Positions 55,345-63,508 of a stretch of DNA of 64,000 bases are shown here, piece after piece (position 1 is the first letter of the stretch; each line of letters begins with the position of its first letter). The notes under the pieces were generated by a model. The model was not told the origin of the DNA. It made no database searches and worked only from the letters and a program-made list of their open reading frames with translations. A program made the position numbers and the translations under genes. The stretch is from contig NC_012522.1 of the NCBI RefSeq assembly GCF_000010805.1, positions 4,526,001 through 4,590,000 on the forward strand, read 5' to 3'. The DNA is from Rhodococcus opacus B4. Lineage in GTDB: Bacteria; Actinomycetota; Actinomycetes; Mycobacteriales; Mycobacteriaceae.

Positions 55345-55718
55345 TGGGGTCCGCCGAGAACCTGCGCCGTTCGGAGGCGGGCGGCGTCACGGTGGAGGCG
55401 GCGATTGCGATCGCGTCGATCGTCGCGGTGGTCGTGCTGTGTGTCGGTGCGATCACCGCGGTGACGCTGCACGTCCGGTGTGTCGATTCGGCACGCGAGG
55501 CCGCCCGGCTCACCGCCCGCGGAGATCACGAGTCGGCGATCTCCGCGGCGGAGAGAGTGGCCCCGGGCGGCGCCGAGGTGTCGGTCCGGACCGAGGGGGA
55601 GTTCGTCGTCGCGACCGTGCGGGCCCACAGCCCCCTGCTTCCGCTCGTGAACATCTCCGCGGAGGCGGTGGCAGTACTCGAACCCACGGTGCCCGGGTGG
55701 AGTGGGGGAAGCCGGTGA
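55344..55718 (+). CDS. TadE-like pseudopilin
   Basis: A 124-residue protein. EAGGVTVEAAIAIASIVAVVVL is a TadE-type signal helix with the conserved glutamate. A short extracytoplasmic domain follows. Start and stop of the two genes share a base (TGATG). It corresponds to Rv3655c. Confidence 0.85.
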   Translation: MGSAENLRRSEAGGVTVEAAIAIASIVAVVVLCVGAITAVTLHVRCVDSAREAARLTARGDHESAISAAERVAPGGAEVSVRTEGEFVVATVRAHSPLLPLVNISAEAVAVLEPTVPGWSGGSR

Positions 55719-56071
55719 GTTCGGGGATCTCCGACGACCGCGGCGCCGCGACGGTGCTGGCGTGTTGTGCGCTCGCGGCCCTGGTGGTGGTCACGGCGAT
55801 GCTGGTGCACGTCGGTTCGGCGGTGGCGGTGCGGCACCGGGCCCAGTCGGCGGCGGATCTGGCTGCCCTCGCCGCGGCCGTCGGTCTGGACCGCGGCACC
55901 GACGCGGCGTGCGCCGCGGCGCGGGAGGTGGCGGGGCGGATGCGCACGGAGGTCGTGTCCTGTGAGGTCGACGACTGGGACGTGGAGGTCGCGGTCACCG
56001 CGCGAGTGCTCCTGTCCGTGCCGGGCGTCCGGGACGCCCGGGCGGTGGCGAGGGCGGGTCCCGCGGAGTGA
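55715..56071 (+). CDS. TadG/Rv3654c-like protein with a single membrane helix
   Basis: A 118-residue protein. DDRGAATVLACCALAALVVV is an N-terminal helix of the 'helicase/secretion neighborhood TadE-like' type, followed by VRHRAQSAADLAALAAA, the pattern of Flp-associated TadG-like proteins. GTG overlaps the preceding stop by four bases. It is the last tad gene; it corresponds to Rv3654c. Confidence 0.82.
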   Translation: MSSGISDDRGAATVLACCALAALVVVTAMLVHVGSAVAVRHRAQSAADLAALAAAVGLDRGTDAACAAAREVAGRMRTEVVSCEVDDWDVEVAVTARVLLSVPGVRDARAVARAGPAE

Positions 56072-56126
56072 CGTCGACGGCGGGACCGTGCCGGTGATGC
56101 CCATCGCTCCAGCGTGCGCGAGGTTT

Positions 56127-56160
56127 CCCGGATTATGACCAGATCCGTAATAATCCCGGG
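56127..56160. promoter_or_regulatory. Inverted repeat upstream of the MHS transporter
   Basis: CCCGGATTAT (from 56127) is mirrored by ATAATCCCGGG (ending 56160), with one extra G. The AT-rich inner arms in a GC-rich setting and the location 100 bases before the transporter suggest a regulator site, perhaps of the nearby LysR. Confidence 0.4.
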
Positions 56161-56259
56161 CTCGAGAAGTATTGGACGGCATCGATCCTGTGATGCGAGT
56201 CTCACTGCAGCGAACTGATTTTCATCCACACCACTCCCCTTGGCGAGAGAGGGCACTAC

Positions 56260-57669
56260 ATGACCACGGCACCACCGAAGCGGACCGAGGCCGAGACGAA
56301 AGCGCGGAGAGCAGGCATCGCCTCGTTCATCGGCACCACGATCGAGTGGTACGACTTCTACATCTACGGCACCGCGTCCGCCCTGGTCTTCGGTCAGGTG
56401 TTCTTCTCCGACACCCTGCCCGCGGGCATGGGCACCCTGCTCGCGTTCGTCACGCTGTGGGCCGGGTTCCTCGCCCGCCCGATCGGCGGCATCGTCTTCG
56501 GGCATCTCGGCGACAAGATCGGCCGGAAGACCACCCTGGTCATCACGCTCGTGATGATGGGGACCGCCACGGTCGGGATCGGCCTCCTGCCCTCCTACGC
56601 GCAGATCGGGGTGTGGGCGCCCGTCGCGCTGGTCTTCCTTCGCGTCGTTCAGGGCGTGGCCGTGGGCGGCGAGTGGGGCGGGGCCGTCCTGATCGCCAGT
56701 GAGAACGCGCCCAAGGGGAAGGGGATTCTGTACTCGGCTTTCGCCCAGCAGGGGTCGCCCGCCGGGAACCTTCTGGCCACGATGGCGTTCTTCCTGCTCT
56801 CCGCGATGCCCACCCCGGAATTCGTGCTGTACGGCTGGCGCATCCCGTTCCTGATCTCCGCGGTCCTGGTGATCGTCGGCATGGTCATACGTCTCAAACT
56901 CGAAGAGTCGGACGCCATGAAGACCGTGCTGAAGCGGAAGAAGACCGTCGCACTGCCGATCGGCGAGGTGCTGCGCAAGCATTGGGTCCTCGTCCTCCTC
57001 GGCGCGGGCGCGCTGCCCCTGGCGCAGGTGACATATTTCAAGAACACCTTTGCGTTGTCCTGGGCCACCAGCGAACTCGGCTACGACCGCGGCACGTTCC
57101 TCGGTGCCATCGCGATCGCCCTCGTGGTGCAGTTCGTCGTGCAGCCGTTCGGCGCCGTCCTGGTGTCCCGGATGGATATGCGGAAAGCCATGTGCATCAT
57201 GGTGATTCCCGAGTTCGTCCTGATGCCGGCGATGTTCTTCGCGATCCGGACCGAGAACTTCGCCATCGCCGTGGTCATGATGTGCCTCGCGACGATTCCG
57301 CACTCGATGTTCTACGGCGCCATCGCCGGTGTGCTTGCGCGTGCCTTCCCGGCCAACATTCGCTACAGCGGCCTGTCGGCGGCCTACCAGCTGTGTTCGC
57401 TGATCGTCGGCGGCGGCACCCCGGTGCTGGCGCAGTGGATGCTCAACTCGTCCGGCAACATCGTCGGTGTCGCCTTCGTGTCTGCCGGCTACGCCGCCGT
57501 ATCGCTGGTCTGCACGCTGCTGTTGCTGAACCGGACCGGATTCGACGCGCGCCGGTTGTCGACGGCGGAGCAGTCCGACGCCGACGAACTGCAACTCGAC
57601 ATCGAGCGGGGCGACGCGGTCGACGACACTCCGAGTGCAGGGCAGGCGCGTGCGACAGCCCATACCTGA
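56260..57669 (+). CDS. MFS transporter, metabolite:H+ symporter (MHS) family
   Basis: A 469-residue transporter with 12 membrane segments: GTTIEWYDFYIYGTASA in helix 1, GHLGDKIGRKTTLV in loop 2-3. It differs clearly from the MHS protein at 38014-39399, with insertions in loop 6-7. ATG at 56260 follows GAGAGAGGG. With the LysR and CoA-transferase genes it forms a catabolic module lying between tad and mrfA. A carboxylic acid substrate is likely from the neighbours. Confidence 0.92.
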   Translation: MTTAPPKRTEAETKARRAGIASFIGTTIEWYDFYIYGTASALVFGQVFFSDTLPAGMGTLLAFVTLWAGFLARPIGGIVFGHLGDKIGRKTTLVITLVMMGTATVGIGLLPSYAQIGVWAPVALVFLRVVQGVAVGGEWGGAVLIASENAPKGKGILYSAFAQQGSPAGNLLATMAFFLLSAMPTPEFVLYGWRIPFLISAVLVIVGMVIRLKLEESDAMKTVLKRKKTVALPIGEVLRKHWVLVLLGAGALPLAQVTYFKNTFALSWATSELGYDRGTFLGAIAIALVVQFVVQPFGAVLVSRMDMRKAMCIMVIPEFVLMPAMFFAIRTENFAIAVVMMCLATIPHSMFYGAIAGVLARAFPANIRYSGLSAAYQLCSLIVGGGTPVLAQWMLNSSGNIVGVAFVSAGYAAVSLVCTLLLLNRTGFDARRLSTAEQSDADELQLDIERGDAVDDTPSAGQARATAHT

Positions 57670-57679
57670 CCGGAACCGT

Positions 57680-58576
57680 TCACTTCGGGGTGGGCAACGC
57701 CTCCTCGGACAGCCTGAGAACTTCCCGCAACGCGGCGCTGTCGTCGTCCGCTCGCCACGCCATCCGCAACTGCAGGGGGCTGGGACCTCCGACCAGCGGG
57801 AGGAACGCGACATCCGGGTTGTTGACGTTCTCGGAGACGGAAGAGACGGTCAGCGCGCAGCCGACCTCCGCGGACACCAGCGCCATCAACGCCATCGAGT
57901 CCGGAGCGCTCTGCACGATCCGGGGCGTGAAACCGGCATCGTGGGCTGCCCTCTGCAGGGAGTCCCGCAGCGCCGATCCGGGATCGGCGGGCAGTGCCAC
58001 CCAGGGCTCGGTCGCCAGCTCCGCGATCCGGACGCCGTCGCTGACCGCGAGCGGGTGGTCGGCGGGCACGGCCACCACGAAGTCCTCGTTGAGGATGACG
58101 CGGGACGCGATGCCCGGCGGGGTGAAGATCCACCGGGCCAGGCCGATGTCGAGGGTTCCGTCGAGGAGCTTGTTCAGTGCTTCGCTCGCGAAAGCGGAAC
58201 TGTGCAAGACGAATTCGATTCCCGGGTGAGTGTGGCGGACGAGTTTCGCCCACCGTCCGATGAGCAGATGGGACGAGACTCCGGAGAATCCGATACGCAC
58301 CCGGCCGACCTGGCCGCGCCCGGCGGCGGCGACGGCGATCTCCGCCAGCCGGCAGGCGTCCAGGATCTCGCGCGCCGGGCCGAGCAGTGCCTCGCCGGCA
58401 GAGGTGAGGCGGACGTTCCGGGTGTTCCGATCGAACAGGGTTGCCCCGAGCTGCTTCTCCAGTTGCCGAATGGTTCTGCTCAGCGGGGGCTGAGCCGAGT
58501 GCAGGCGCTGTGCGGCCCGGCCGAAGTGCAACTCCTCGGCGACCGCGAGAAATGCAGTGATCTGAGAAATTTCCAC
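57680..58576 (-). CDS. LysR-family regulator
   Basis: A 298-residue regulator. The helix-turn-helix is at residues 18-38 (GRAAQRLHSAQPPLSRTIRQL), then a linker helix and a periplasmic-binding-like effector domain. It is similar in type to the CatR/BenM branch that senses aromatic or dicarboxylic acids. It is divergent from the CoA-transferase genes and convergent with the MHS transporter. Confidence 0.92.
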   Translation of the reverse strand: MEISQITAFLAVAEELHFGRAAQRLHSAQPPLSRTIRQLEKQLGATLFDRNTRNVRLTSAGEALLGPAREILDACRLAEIAVAAAGRGQVGRVRIGFSGVSSHLLIGRWAKLVRHTHPGIEFVLHSSAFASEALNKLLDGTLDIGLARWIFTPPGIASRVILNEDFVVAVPADHPLAVSDGVRIAELATEPWVALPADPGSALRDSLQRAAHDAGFTPRIVQSAPDSMALMALVSAEVGCALTVSSVSENVNNPDVAFLPLVGGPSPLQLRMAWRADDDSAALREVLRLSEEALPTPK

Positions 58577-58586
58577 GACAGAACTA

Positions 58587-58601
58587 TTGCAGCTCGAGCA
58601 A
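58587..58601. promoter_or_regulatory. LysR-type binding box
   Basis: TTGCAGCTCGAGCAA has the T-N11-A palindromic form of LysR sites (TTGC-N7-GCAA). It starts 10 bases upstream of the lysR-type gene and about 90 bases before the CoA-transferase operon. Confidence 0.6.
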
Positions 58602-58692
58602 AAGATCTGTCAACACTATTGAGCGCGACGGCGGTAATCCGGTGGGAAGGGTCCCGAAGCGACGTCCGGCCGGTCCGGAGAAGGGCATTGCA

Positions 58693-59607
58693 ATGAGCAA
58701 AGTGGTCAGCATGGCGGAAGCCATCGAGACGTACGTCGAAGACGGCATGACCGTCTGTCTCGAAGGGTTTTCGCATCTCATCTCGTTCGCGGCTGCGCAC
58801 GAGATCATCCGGCAGCAGCGCCGGAACCTCACGCTGTGCCGGATGACGCCGGACATCGTGTCGGATCAACTCGTGGCCGCGGGGTGCGTCTCCAAGCTCG
58901 TGGCTTCGTTCTTCGCGAGCGGCTCGGCCGGGTCCCTGCACGAGTTGCGGCGCCGCATCGAGCGTCACGATCCGGTGCCGCTCGAGGTCGAGGAGTACAG
59001 CCACTACGGAATGGTCTGCCGCTATCAGGCGGGCGCCGCCGGTCTGCCGTTCTTTCCGCTGCGGTCCTACGCAGGAAGCGACCTTCCGCGGCTCAATCCC
59101 CGAATTCGGCTGGTCGAGGACCCCTACGGGGAGGGCACCGTCTACGTCGTTCCGCCGCTGAACCCGGACGTCACCATCGTCCACGCCCAGCGTGCCGACC
59201 GCCACGGCAATGTACAGATCTGGGGTATCTCCGGGGTCCAGCAGGAGGCGGTCTACGCCGCGGGGAAGGCGATCGTGGTCGTCGAGGAGATCGTCGACGA
59301 CGAGATCGTCCGGTCCGACCCCAACCGCACGCTGATTCCCTCGCACGCCGTCGACGCCGTCGTCGTCTGTCCGCGCGGGGCGCACCCCTCCTACGTGCAG
59401 GGCTACTACGACCGGGACTGCGCGTTCTATCGGCGCTGGACCGCGATCAGCAAGGACTCGGGACTCCTGCAGGCGTGGCTGAAGGAATGGGTCCACGGCA
59501 CCGCGAATCACGAGGAGTACCTGGACAAACTCGGCGGCGACTACTGGGACGACCTCGCCGTCGCACCTCGATTTTCCGAACCGGTCGACTACGGGAGCAG
59601 AAAATGA
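58693..59607 (+). CDS. CoA-transferase family I, subunit A (IpdA/GctA-like)
   Basis: A 304-residue subunit. VEDGMTVCLEGFSHLISFAAAHEIIRQ is the N-terminal Rossmann-like region, and DVTIVHAQRADRHGNVQIWG is the characteristic family I motif. Related proteins are glutaconate CoA-transferase and the steroid ring-opening hydrolase IpdA; this copy is not embedded in a steroid cluster. ATG at 58693 follows GGAGAAGGG. Confidence 0.88.
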   Translation: MSKVVSMAEAIETYVEDGMTVCLEGFSHLISFAAAHEIIRQQRRNLTLCRMTPDIVSDQLVAAGCVSKLVASFFASGSAGSLHELRRRIERHDPVPLEVEEYSHYGMVCRYQAGAAGLPFFPLRSYAGSDLPRLNPRIRLVEDPYGEGTVYVVPPLNPDVTIVHAQRADRHGNVQIWGISGVQQEAVYAAGKAIVVVEEIVDDEIVRSDPNRTLIPSHAVDAVVVCPRGAHPSYVQGYYDRDCAFYRRWTAISKDSGLLQAWLKEWVHGTANHEEYLDKLGGDYWDDLAVAPRFSEPVDYGSRK

Positions 59608-60386
59608 CCACAGCACGAGTCGGAGCGATCTCGGCGACCGAGGTCATCGTGTCCGTCGCCGCCCGCGAACTCGCAGGCAAGGGGCGTGTCTTCGCCGGTG
59701 TCGGCCTGCCGACGCTCGCCGTCGACCTGGCCAAGCGGACCAGCAACCCGGATGTGGAGCTGATCTACGAATCGGGTGTGTGCGGCGCACATCCCGGTGC
59801 GATGGCCGAGGGCATCGCCGACTCGGTGGTCGTGTCTGGCGCAGAGTCGGTGGTGTCGATGTCGGCGTTGTTCGGGTACGTGCTGCAGGGCGGCAACGTC
59901 GACGTCGGGTTTCTCGGCGCGGCCCAGATCGACAGGTACGGCAGCCTCAACACCAGCATCATCGGAGACTGGGACAAGCCGACGGTACGGTTGCCCGGTG
60001 CCGGTGGTGCCGTGGAAATCATGCCCAACGCCGGCGAGATCTTCGTGGTCATGCGACGCCACGACCCGAGCGCCTTCCCCGCGGAACTCGACTTCTGCAC
60101 GTCGCCGAGTCCGGTCCGGGCCCGCGCGGCGGGCGACGGGATCATGCCCCGGGGCAGAGGGGTGACGAAGGTATTCACGAACCTCGGCGTGCTGTCGCGG
60201 CAGGGCCCGTTCGACGAACTGGAGCTGGTCAGTGTGCACGAGGGGGTCACCGTCGACGACGTGCGGGCGCAGACCGGCTGGGAATTGAAGGTCGCGGACG
60301 ACCTGACGGTCACCGCGCCGCCGACCGGTGAGGAGATTCACCTGCTCCGCGACGTGATCGACAAGGTTCGGTTTTATCTGCGCTGA
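59604..60386 (+). CDS. CoA-transferase family I, subunit B (IpdB/GctB-like)
   Basis: A 260-residue subunit. LIYESGVCGAHPG contains Glu56, at the place of the catalytic glutamate of glutaconate CoA-transferase (Glu54), which IpdB-type hydrolases are reported to lack; true CoA transfer is therefore likelier. GGAQIDRYG-type motif LGAAQIDRYGSLNTS is present. It overlaps subunit A by four bases. Confidence 0.88.
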   Translation: MTTARVGAISATEVIVSVAARELAGKGRVFAGVGLPTLAVDLAKRTSNPDVELIYESGVCGAHPGAMAEGIADSVVVSGAESVVSMSALFGYVLQGGNVDVGFLGAAQIDRYGSLNTSIIGDWDKPTVRLPGAGGAVEIMPNAGEIFVVMRRHDPSAFPAELDFCTSPSPVRARAAGDGIMPRGRGVTKVFTNLGVLSRQGPFDELELVSVHEGVTVDDVRAQTGWELKVADDLTVTAPPTGEEIHLLRDVIDKVRFYLR

Positions 60387-60403
60387 GCGGCTCGGTCGCC
60401 GGC

Positions 60404-62767
60404 TCAGCCGAGGGTGTCCAGTACCGCCCCGAGGACCCGGATCGCCCCGTCCTTGTCGAGGGGATCGTTGCCGTTTCCGCACTTCGGCGAATACACGCAG
60501 GACGGGCACCCGGACGTGCACTCGCACGATCGGATCGCTTCGCGGGTCGCGCCGAGCCAGCGGGTGAGTTCGGCGTGGCCCCGGTCGGCGAATCCGGCGC
60601 CGCCGGCGTGACCGTCGTAGACGAACACGGTGGGAAGTCCGGTGTCGGCGTGCAACGCCGTCGAGACGCCGCCGATGTCGCCGCGATCGCACACCGCGAC
60701 GAGGGGCAGCAATCCGATCGCCGCATGCTCCGCGGCGTGCAGTGCCCCGGGCACGCGTTCCGCCGGAACACCCGCCTGCAGCAGAAGTTCCGGGGTGACC
60801 GTGTACATCACCGCGCGGGTGGGAAGGGTGTGCTTGGGCATGTCCAGTTCGACGGCATCGAGGATCTCGCCGGACGACAGTCGCCGCAGGTACCCGATCA
60901 CCTGATGGGTCACCTCGACCTCGACGAGCGCGACCTCGACGTCGCCGAACTGCTTCTGCTCGAGCACCGAGGTGACGGTGATCTCGGTGGTCTCGCGGGC
61001 CGACGTCGTCCAGTCGGGATCCTCCGCGTGGACGAGGGCGAGGCCCTGGTCGAGGTCGAGTTCGTCGACGACGTACGACTCACCCTGATGGATGTGCACG
61101 GCGCCGGGGTGGGCGGTGGCCGGAGCGCGGCCGGTGTCGACGGTGCCGAGCATGCGTCCGGATTCGGACACCACAATCGCCACCTGGGTTCCGATTCCAC
61201 CCCGGATATCCACTGCGCCATGAGGATTTGTGCCGGCGGTGACGAACCAGCCGTGTGCACGACGGCGGATCAGGCCCTGCTCCGACAGCTTCGCGAGCAC
61301 GTCGAGCGCCCCGAACGCTTCGGCTTCTGCGTCGGACAGTGGTAGTTCCATTGCTGCGCAGAGCAACTGCGGGCCGAGGACGTACGGATTGCTCGGATCG
61401 GTGACGGTGGCCTCGACGGGCTTGTCGAGTAGCGCGGACGGATGATGGACGAGGTACGTGTCGAGCGGGTCGTCCCGCGCGACCAGCACGACGAGAGAGC
61501 CTTCGCCGCGCCGGCCGGACCGTCCGCCCTGCTGCCAGAACGACGCCACCGTCCCGGGGAACCCGGCGACCACGACGGCGTCGAGGCCGGCGATGTCGAC
61601 GCCCAGTTCCAGCGCATTCGTCGTCGCCGCCCCCAGCAGCGTGCCGTCGGCGAGGGCGGTCTCGAGTTCGCGCCGGTCCTCGGCGAGGTAACCGGCCCGG
61701 TACGACGCGACGCGCGACGCGAGGTCGGGATCGATTTCCCCGAGTAGGCGTTTGGTCGCCATCGCGGTCAGTTCGGCGCCCCGGCGGGAGCGCACGAAGG
61801 TCAGCGTGCGGGCGCCTTCGACCATCAGATCGGCCATGATGCGCGCGGCCTCGGACCCGGCGGGCCGCCGGACGGGGCTTCCGTTCTCCCCGGTGACCTC
61901 CCGCATGAGCGGGGGTTCCCACAGTGCGACGGTCCGGGGACCGTGCGGCGAACCGTCTTCCACGATCTCTGCGCAGGGTGCCCCGATCAGTCTCGACGCC
62001 GCGGCCCCGGGGTCGGCTGTGGTGGCGGACGCGAGGACGAAGACGGGGTCGGCGCCGTAGCGCGCCGCGATGCGCCGGAGCCGCCGCAGCACGAGCGCGA
62101 CATTCGAGCCGAAGACGCCACGGTAGGAGTGGCATTCGTCGATCACCACGTAGGTCAGGTTGCGGAAGAAGTGCGCCCATCGCTGATGAGTGCGGAGGAG
62201 CGAGATGTGCAGCATGTCTGGGTTCGTGAAGAGCCACCGCGAGTTCTCCCGGGCCCAGTGCCGTACCTCGAGCGGGGTGTCGCCGTCGAACACGCACGGG
62301 CACGCACTGCTCAGGTCGTCCCCGGCGTCCAGGATCTCGGAGTCGACGAGTGCCGTCACCGCCCGGAGCTGGTCGGCTCCCAGCGCCTTGGTCGGCGAGA
62401 GGTAGAGCGCGGTCGCTCGCGGATCCGTTGCCAGAGTGGTGAGTACCGGAAGCTGGTACGCGAGGGATTTCCCCGAAGCGGTGCCGGTGGACACCACGAC
62501 GTTCGTGCCGTGATGCGCCAGGTCGGCGGCGGCGGCCTGGTGGGTCCACGGACGGGCGATCCCGTTCTCCTGCATGGCCCGGACGACGCTCGGGTGCGCC
62601 CAGGCGGGCCATTCCGACAGCTGGGAAGTCCGCGCGGGCATTTCTGCCGCGAAAGTGAGCGGGTCTTCGTCCCGGGGAACACCCTCGAGGACTCGGTTCA
62701 GCAGTGTTCGGCCGTATGTTTCGCCCGCATTTCCACTGTCGTCACGTGGTGAAAACGGTGTGCTCAC
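60404..62767 (-). CDS. mrfA: MrfA-type DEAD-box helicase with zinc-binding DUF1998 (Rv3649-like)
   Basis: A 787-residue SF2 helicase. Walker A STGTASGKS, VIDECHSYRG (DECH box), LASATT and GGRSGRRGEG follow in order. The C-terminal DUF1998 part has four cysteines in CECTSGCPSC-x5-C, the zinc site of Bacillus MrfA (YprA), which repairs mitomycin crosslinks. GTG at 62767, with GGAG seven bases upstream, is preferred to GTG at 62818. It is divergent from cspA. It corresponds to Rv3649. Confidence 0.9.
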   Translation of the reverse strand: MSTPFSPRDDSGNAGETYGRTLLNRVLEGVPRDEDPLTFAAEMPARTSQLSEWPAWAHPSVVRAMQENGIARPWTHQAAAADLAHHGTNVVVSTGTASGKSLAYQLPVLTTLATDPRATALYLSPTKALGADQLRAVTALVDSEILDAGDDLSSACPCVFDGDTPLEVRHWARENSRWLFTNPDMLHISLLRTHQRWAHFFRNLTYVVIDECHSYRGVFGSNVALVLRRLRRIAARYGADPVFVLASATTADPGAAASRLIGAPCAEIVEDGSPHGPRTVALWEPPLMREVTGENGSPVRRPAGSEAARIMADLMVEGARTLTFVRSRRGAELTAMATKRLLGEIDPDLASRVASYRAGYLAEDRRELETALADGTLLGAATTNALELGVDIAGLDAVVVAGFPGTVASFWQQGGRSGRRGEGSLVVLVARDDPLDTYLVHHPSALLDKPVEATVTDPSNPYVLGPQLLCAAMELPLSDAEAEAFGALDVLAKLSEQGLIRRRAHGWFVTAGTNPHGAVDIRGGIGTQVAIVVSESGRMLGTVDTGRAPATAHPGAVHIHQGESYVVDELDLDQGLALVHAEDPDWTTSARETTEITVTSVLEQKQFGDVEVALVEVEVTHQVIGYLRRLSSGEILDAVELDMPKHTLPTRAVMYTVTPELLLQAGVPAERVPGALHAAEHAAIGLLPLVAVCDRGDIGGVSTALHADTGLPTVFVYDGHAGGAGFADRGHAELTRWLGATREAIRSCECTSGCPSCVYSPKCGNGNDPLDKDGAIRVLGAVLDTLG

Positions 62768-63163
62768 TGAAGTCTCCGGGCTGTCGTAGGGACGGGCGAG
62801 TAGCTTCCACACCGCCACGACCTGCGCATTTGATGATAACGAGTGCCCCCTCGGGTCGATCGCCCGGGGTGTCGCGGCGCCGTCGCTAATGCGCAGTTCC
62901 GCGGCTGTTCGCTACAAGATCAACTTTTTGTGTGAATTGTTAGGATTTCGACTGTTGCGTTCCCGGAGTTCATGGTTGACTACAACTGGTCGCAGCTTCT
63001 GTGTTCGTAGGCTTGAAAGAGTGAACGTTCGCAGGATCGATGTTGCGAACGCGGTGCTCTGCTTTTCCTGAGGGGGAAATCTAGAAGTACAGCGGTCGGA
63101 ACCGGCCCGGCGGACTGTATGTGCTGTCCGCCGAATCCGGTGGTTAGAAAGAGAAGGAAAAGC
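62768..63163. promoter_or_regulatory. mrfA/cspA intergenic region with long cspA leader
   Basis: 396 bases without a credible gene. The stretch 62910-63060 is markedly AT-richer than the flanks. TTGACT at 62976-62981 is a -35 candidate, with a poor -10 (CTGTGT) 17 bases on; a transcript from there would have a leader of about 150 nt, as is typical for cold-shock genes. GAGAAGGA at 63151-63158 is the cspA ribosome site. Short ORFs here show no family features. Confidence 0.45.
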
Positions 63164-63367
63164 ATGGCACAGGGCACTGTGAAGTGGTTCAACGCGGAAA
63201 AGGGCTTCGGCTTCATCGCACCCGAGGACGGCTCCGCTGACGTCTTCGTTCACTACTCCGAGATCCAGGGCAGCGGCTTCCGCACCCTCGAGGAGAACCA
63301 GCGCGTGGAGTTCGAGGTCGGCCAGGGCACCAAGGGTCCCCAGGCAACCGGCGTTCGCGCAGTCTGA
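63164..63367 (+). CDS. cspA: Cold-shock protein CspA
   Basis: A 67-residue nucleic-acid chaperone. [17 protein letters not shown] (RNP1) and DVFVHYSEI (RNP2) are present. It is essentially the actinobacterial CspA sequence. Third positions are almost all G or C, as in highly expressed genes. It matches Rv3648c in position. A terminator follows. Confidence 0.97.
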   Translation: MAQGTVKWFNAEKGFGFIAPEDGSADVFVHYSEIQGSGFRTLEENQRVEFEVGQGTKGPQATGVRAV

Positions 63368-63431
63368 TTCTGCCGTTCACCTTCGTGAACACGTAAATCA
63401 GATAGACGGGGTCCTCGTGGCCGCGTCTGAT

Positions 63432-63465
63432 TCGTCCCCCATCGCCTGAGGCGGTGGGGGACGAG
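63432..63465 (+). terminator. Terminator of cspA
   Basis: A 15-bp stem (63432-63446 with 63451-63465, one G-T pair) with the loop TGAG, followed by GTCGTTTTC. Located 64 bases after the stop codon. Confidence 0.85.
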
Positions 63466-63508
63466 TCGTTTTCACGGCAACGGTGCCGTGGCAAAAGGGG
63501 GTACTTCA

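Noticed and set aside
55510-57813. A 767-codon minus-strand frame opposite the tad end and the MHS transporter
   Set aside because: His/Asp/Arg-rich antisense shadow; the plus-strand genes have clear family motifs.
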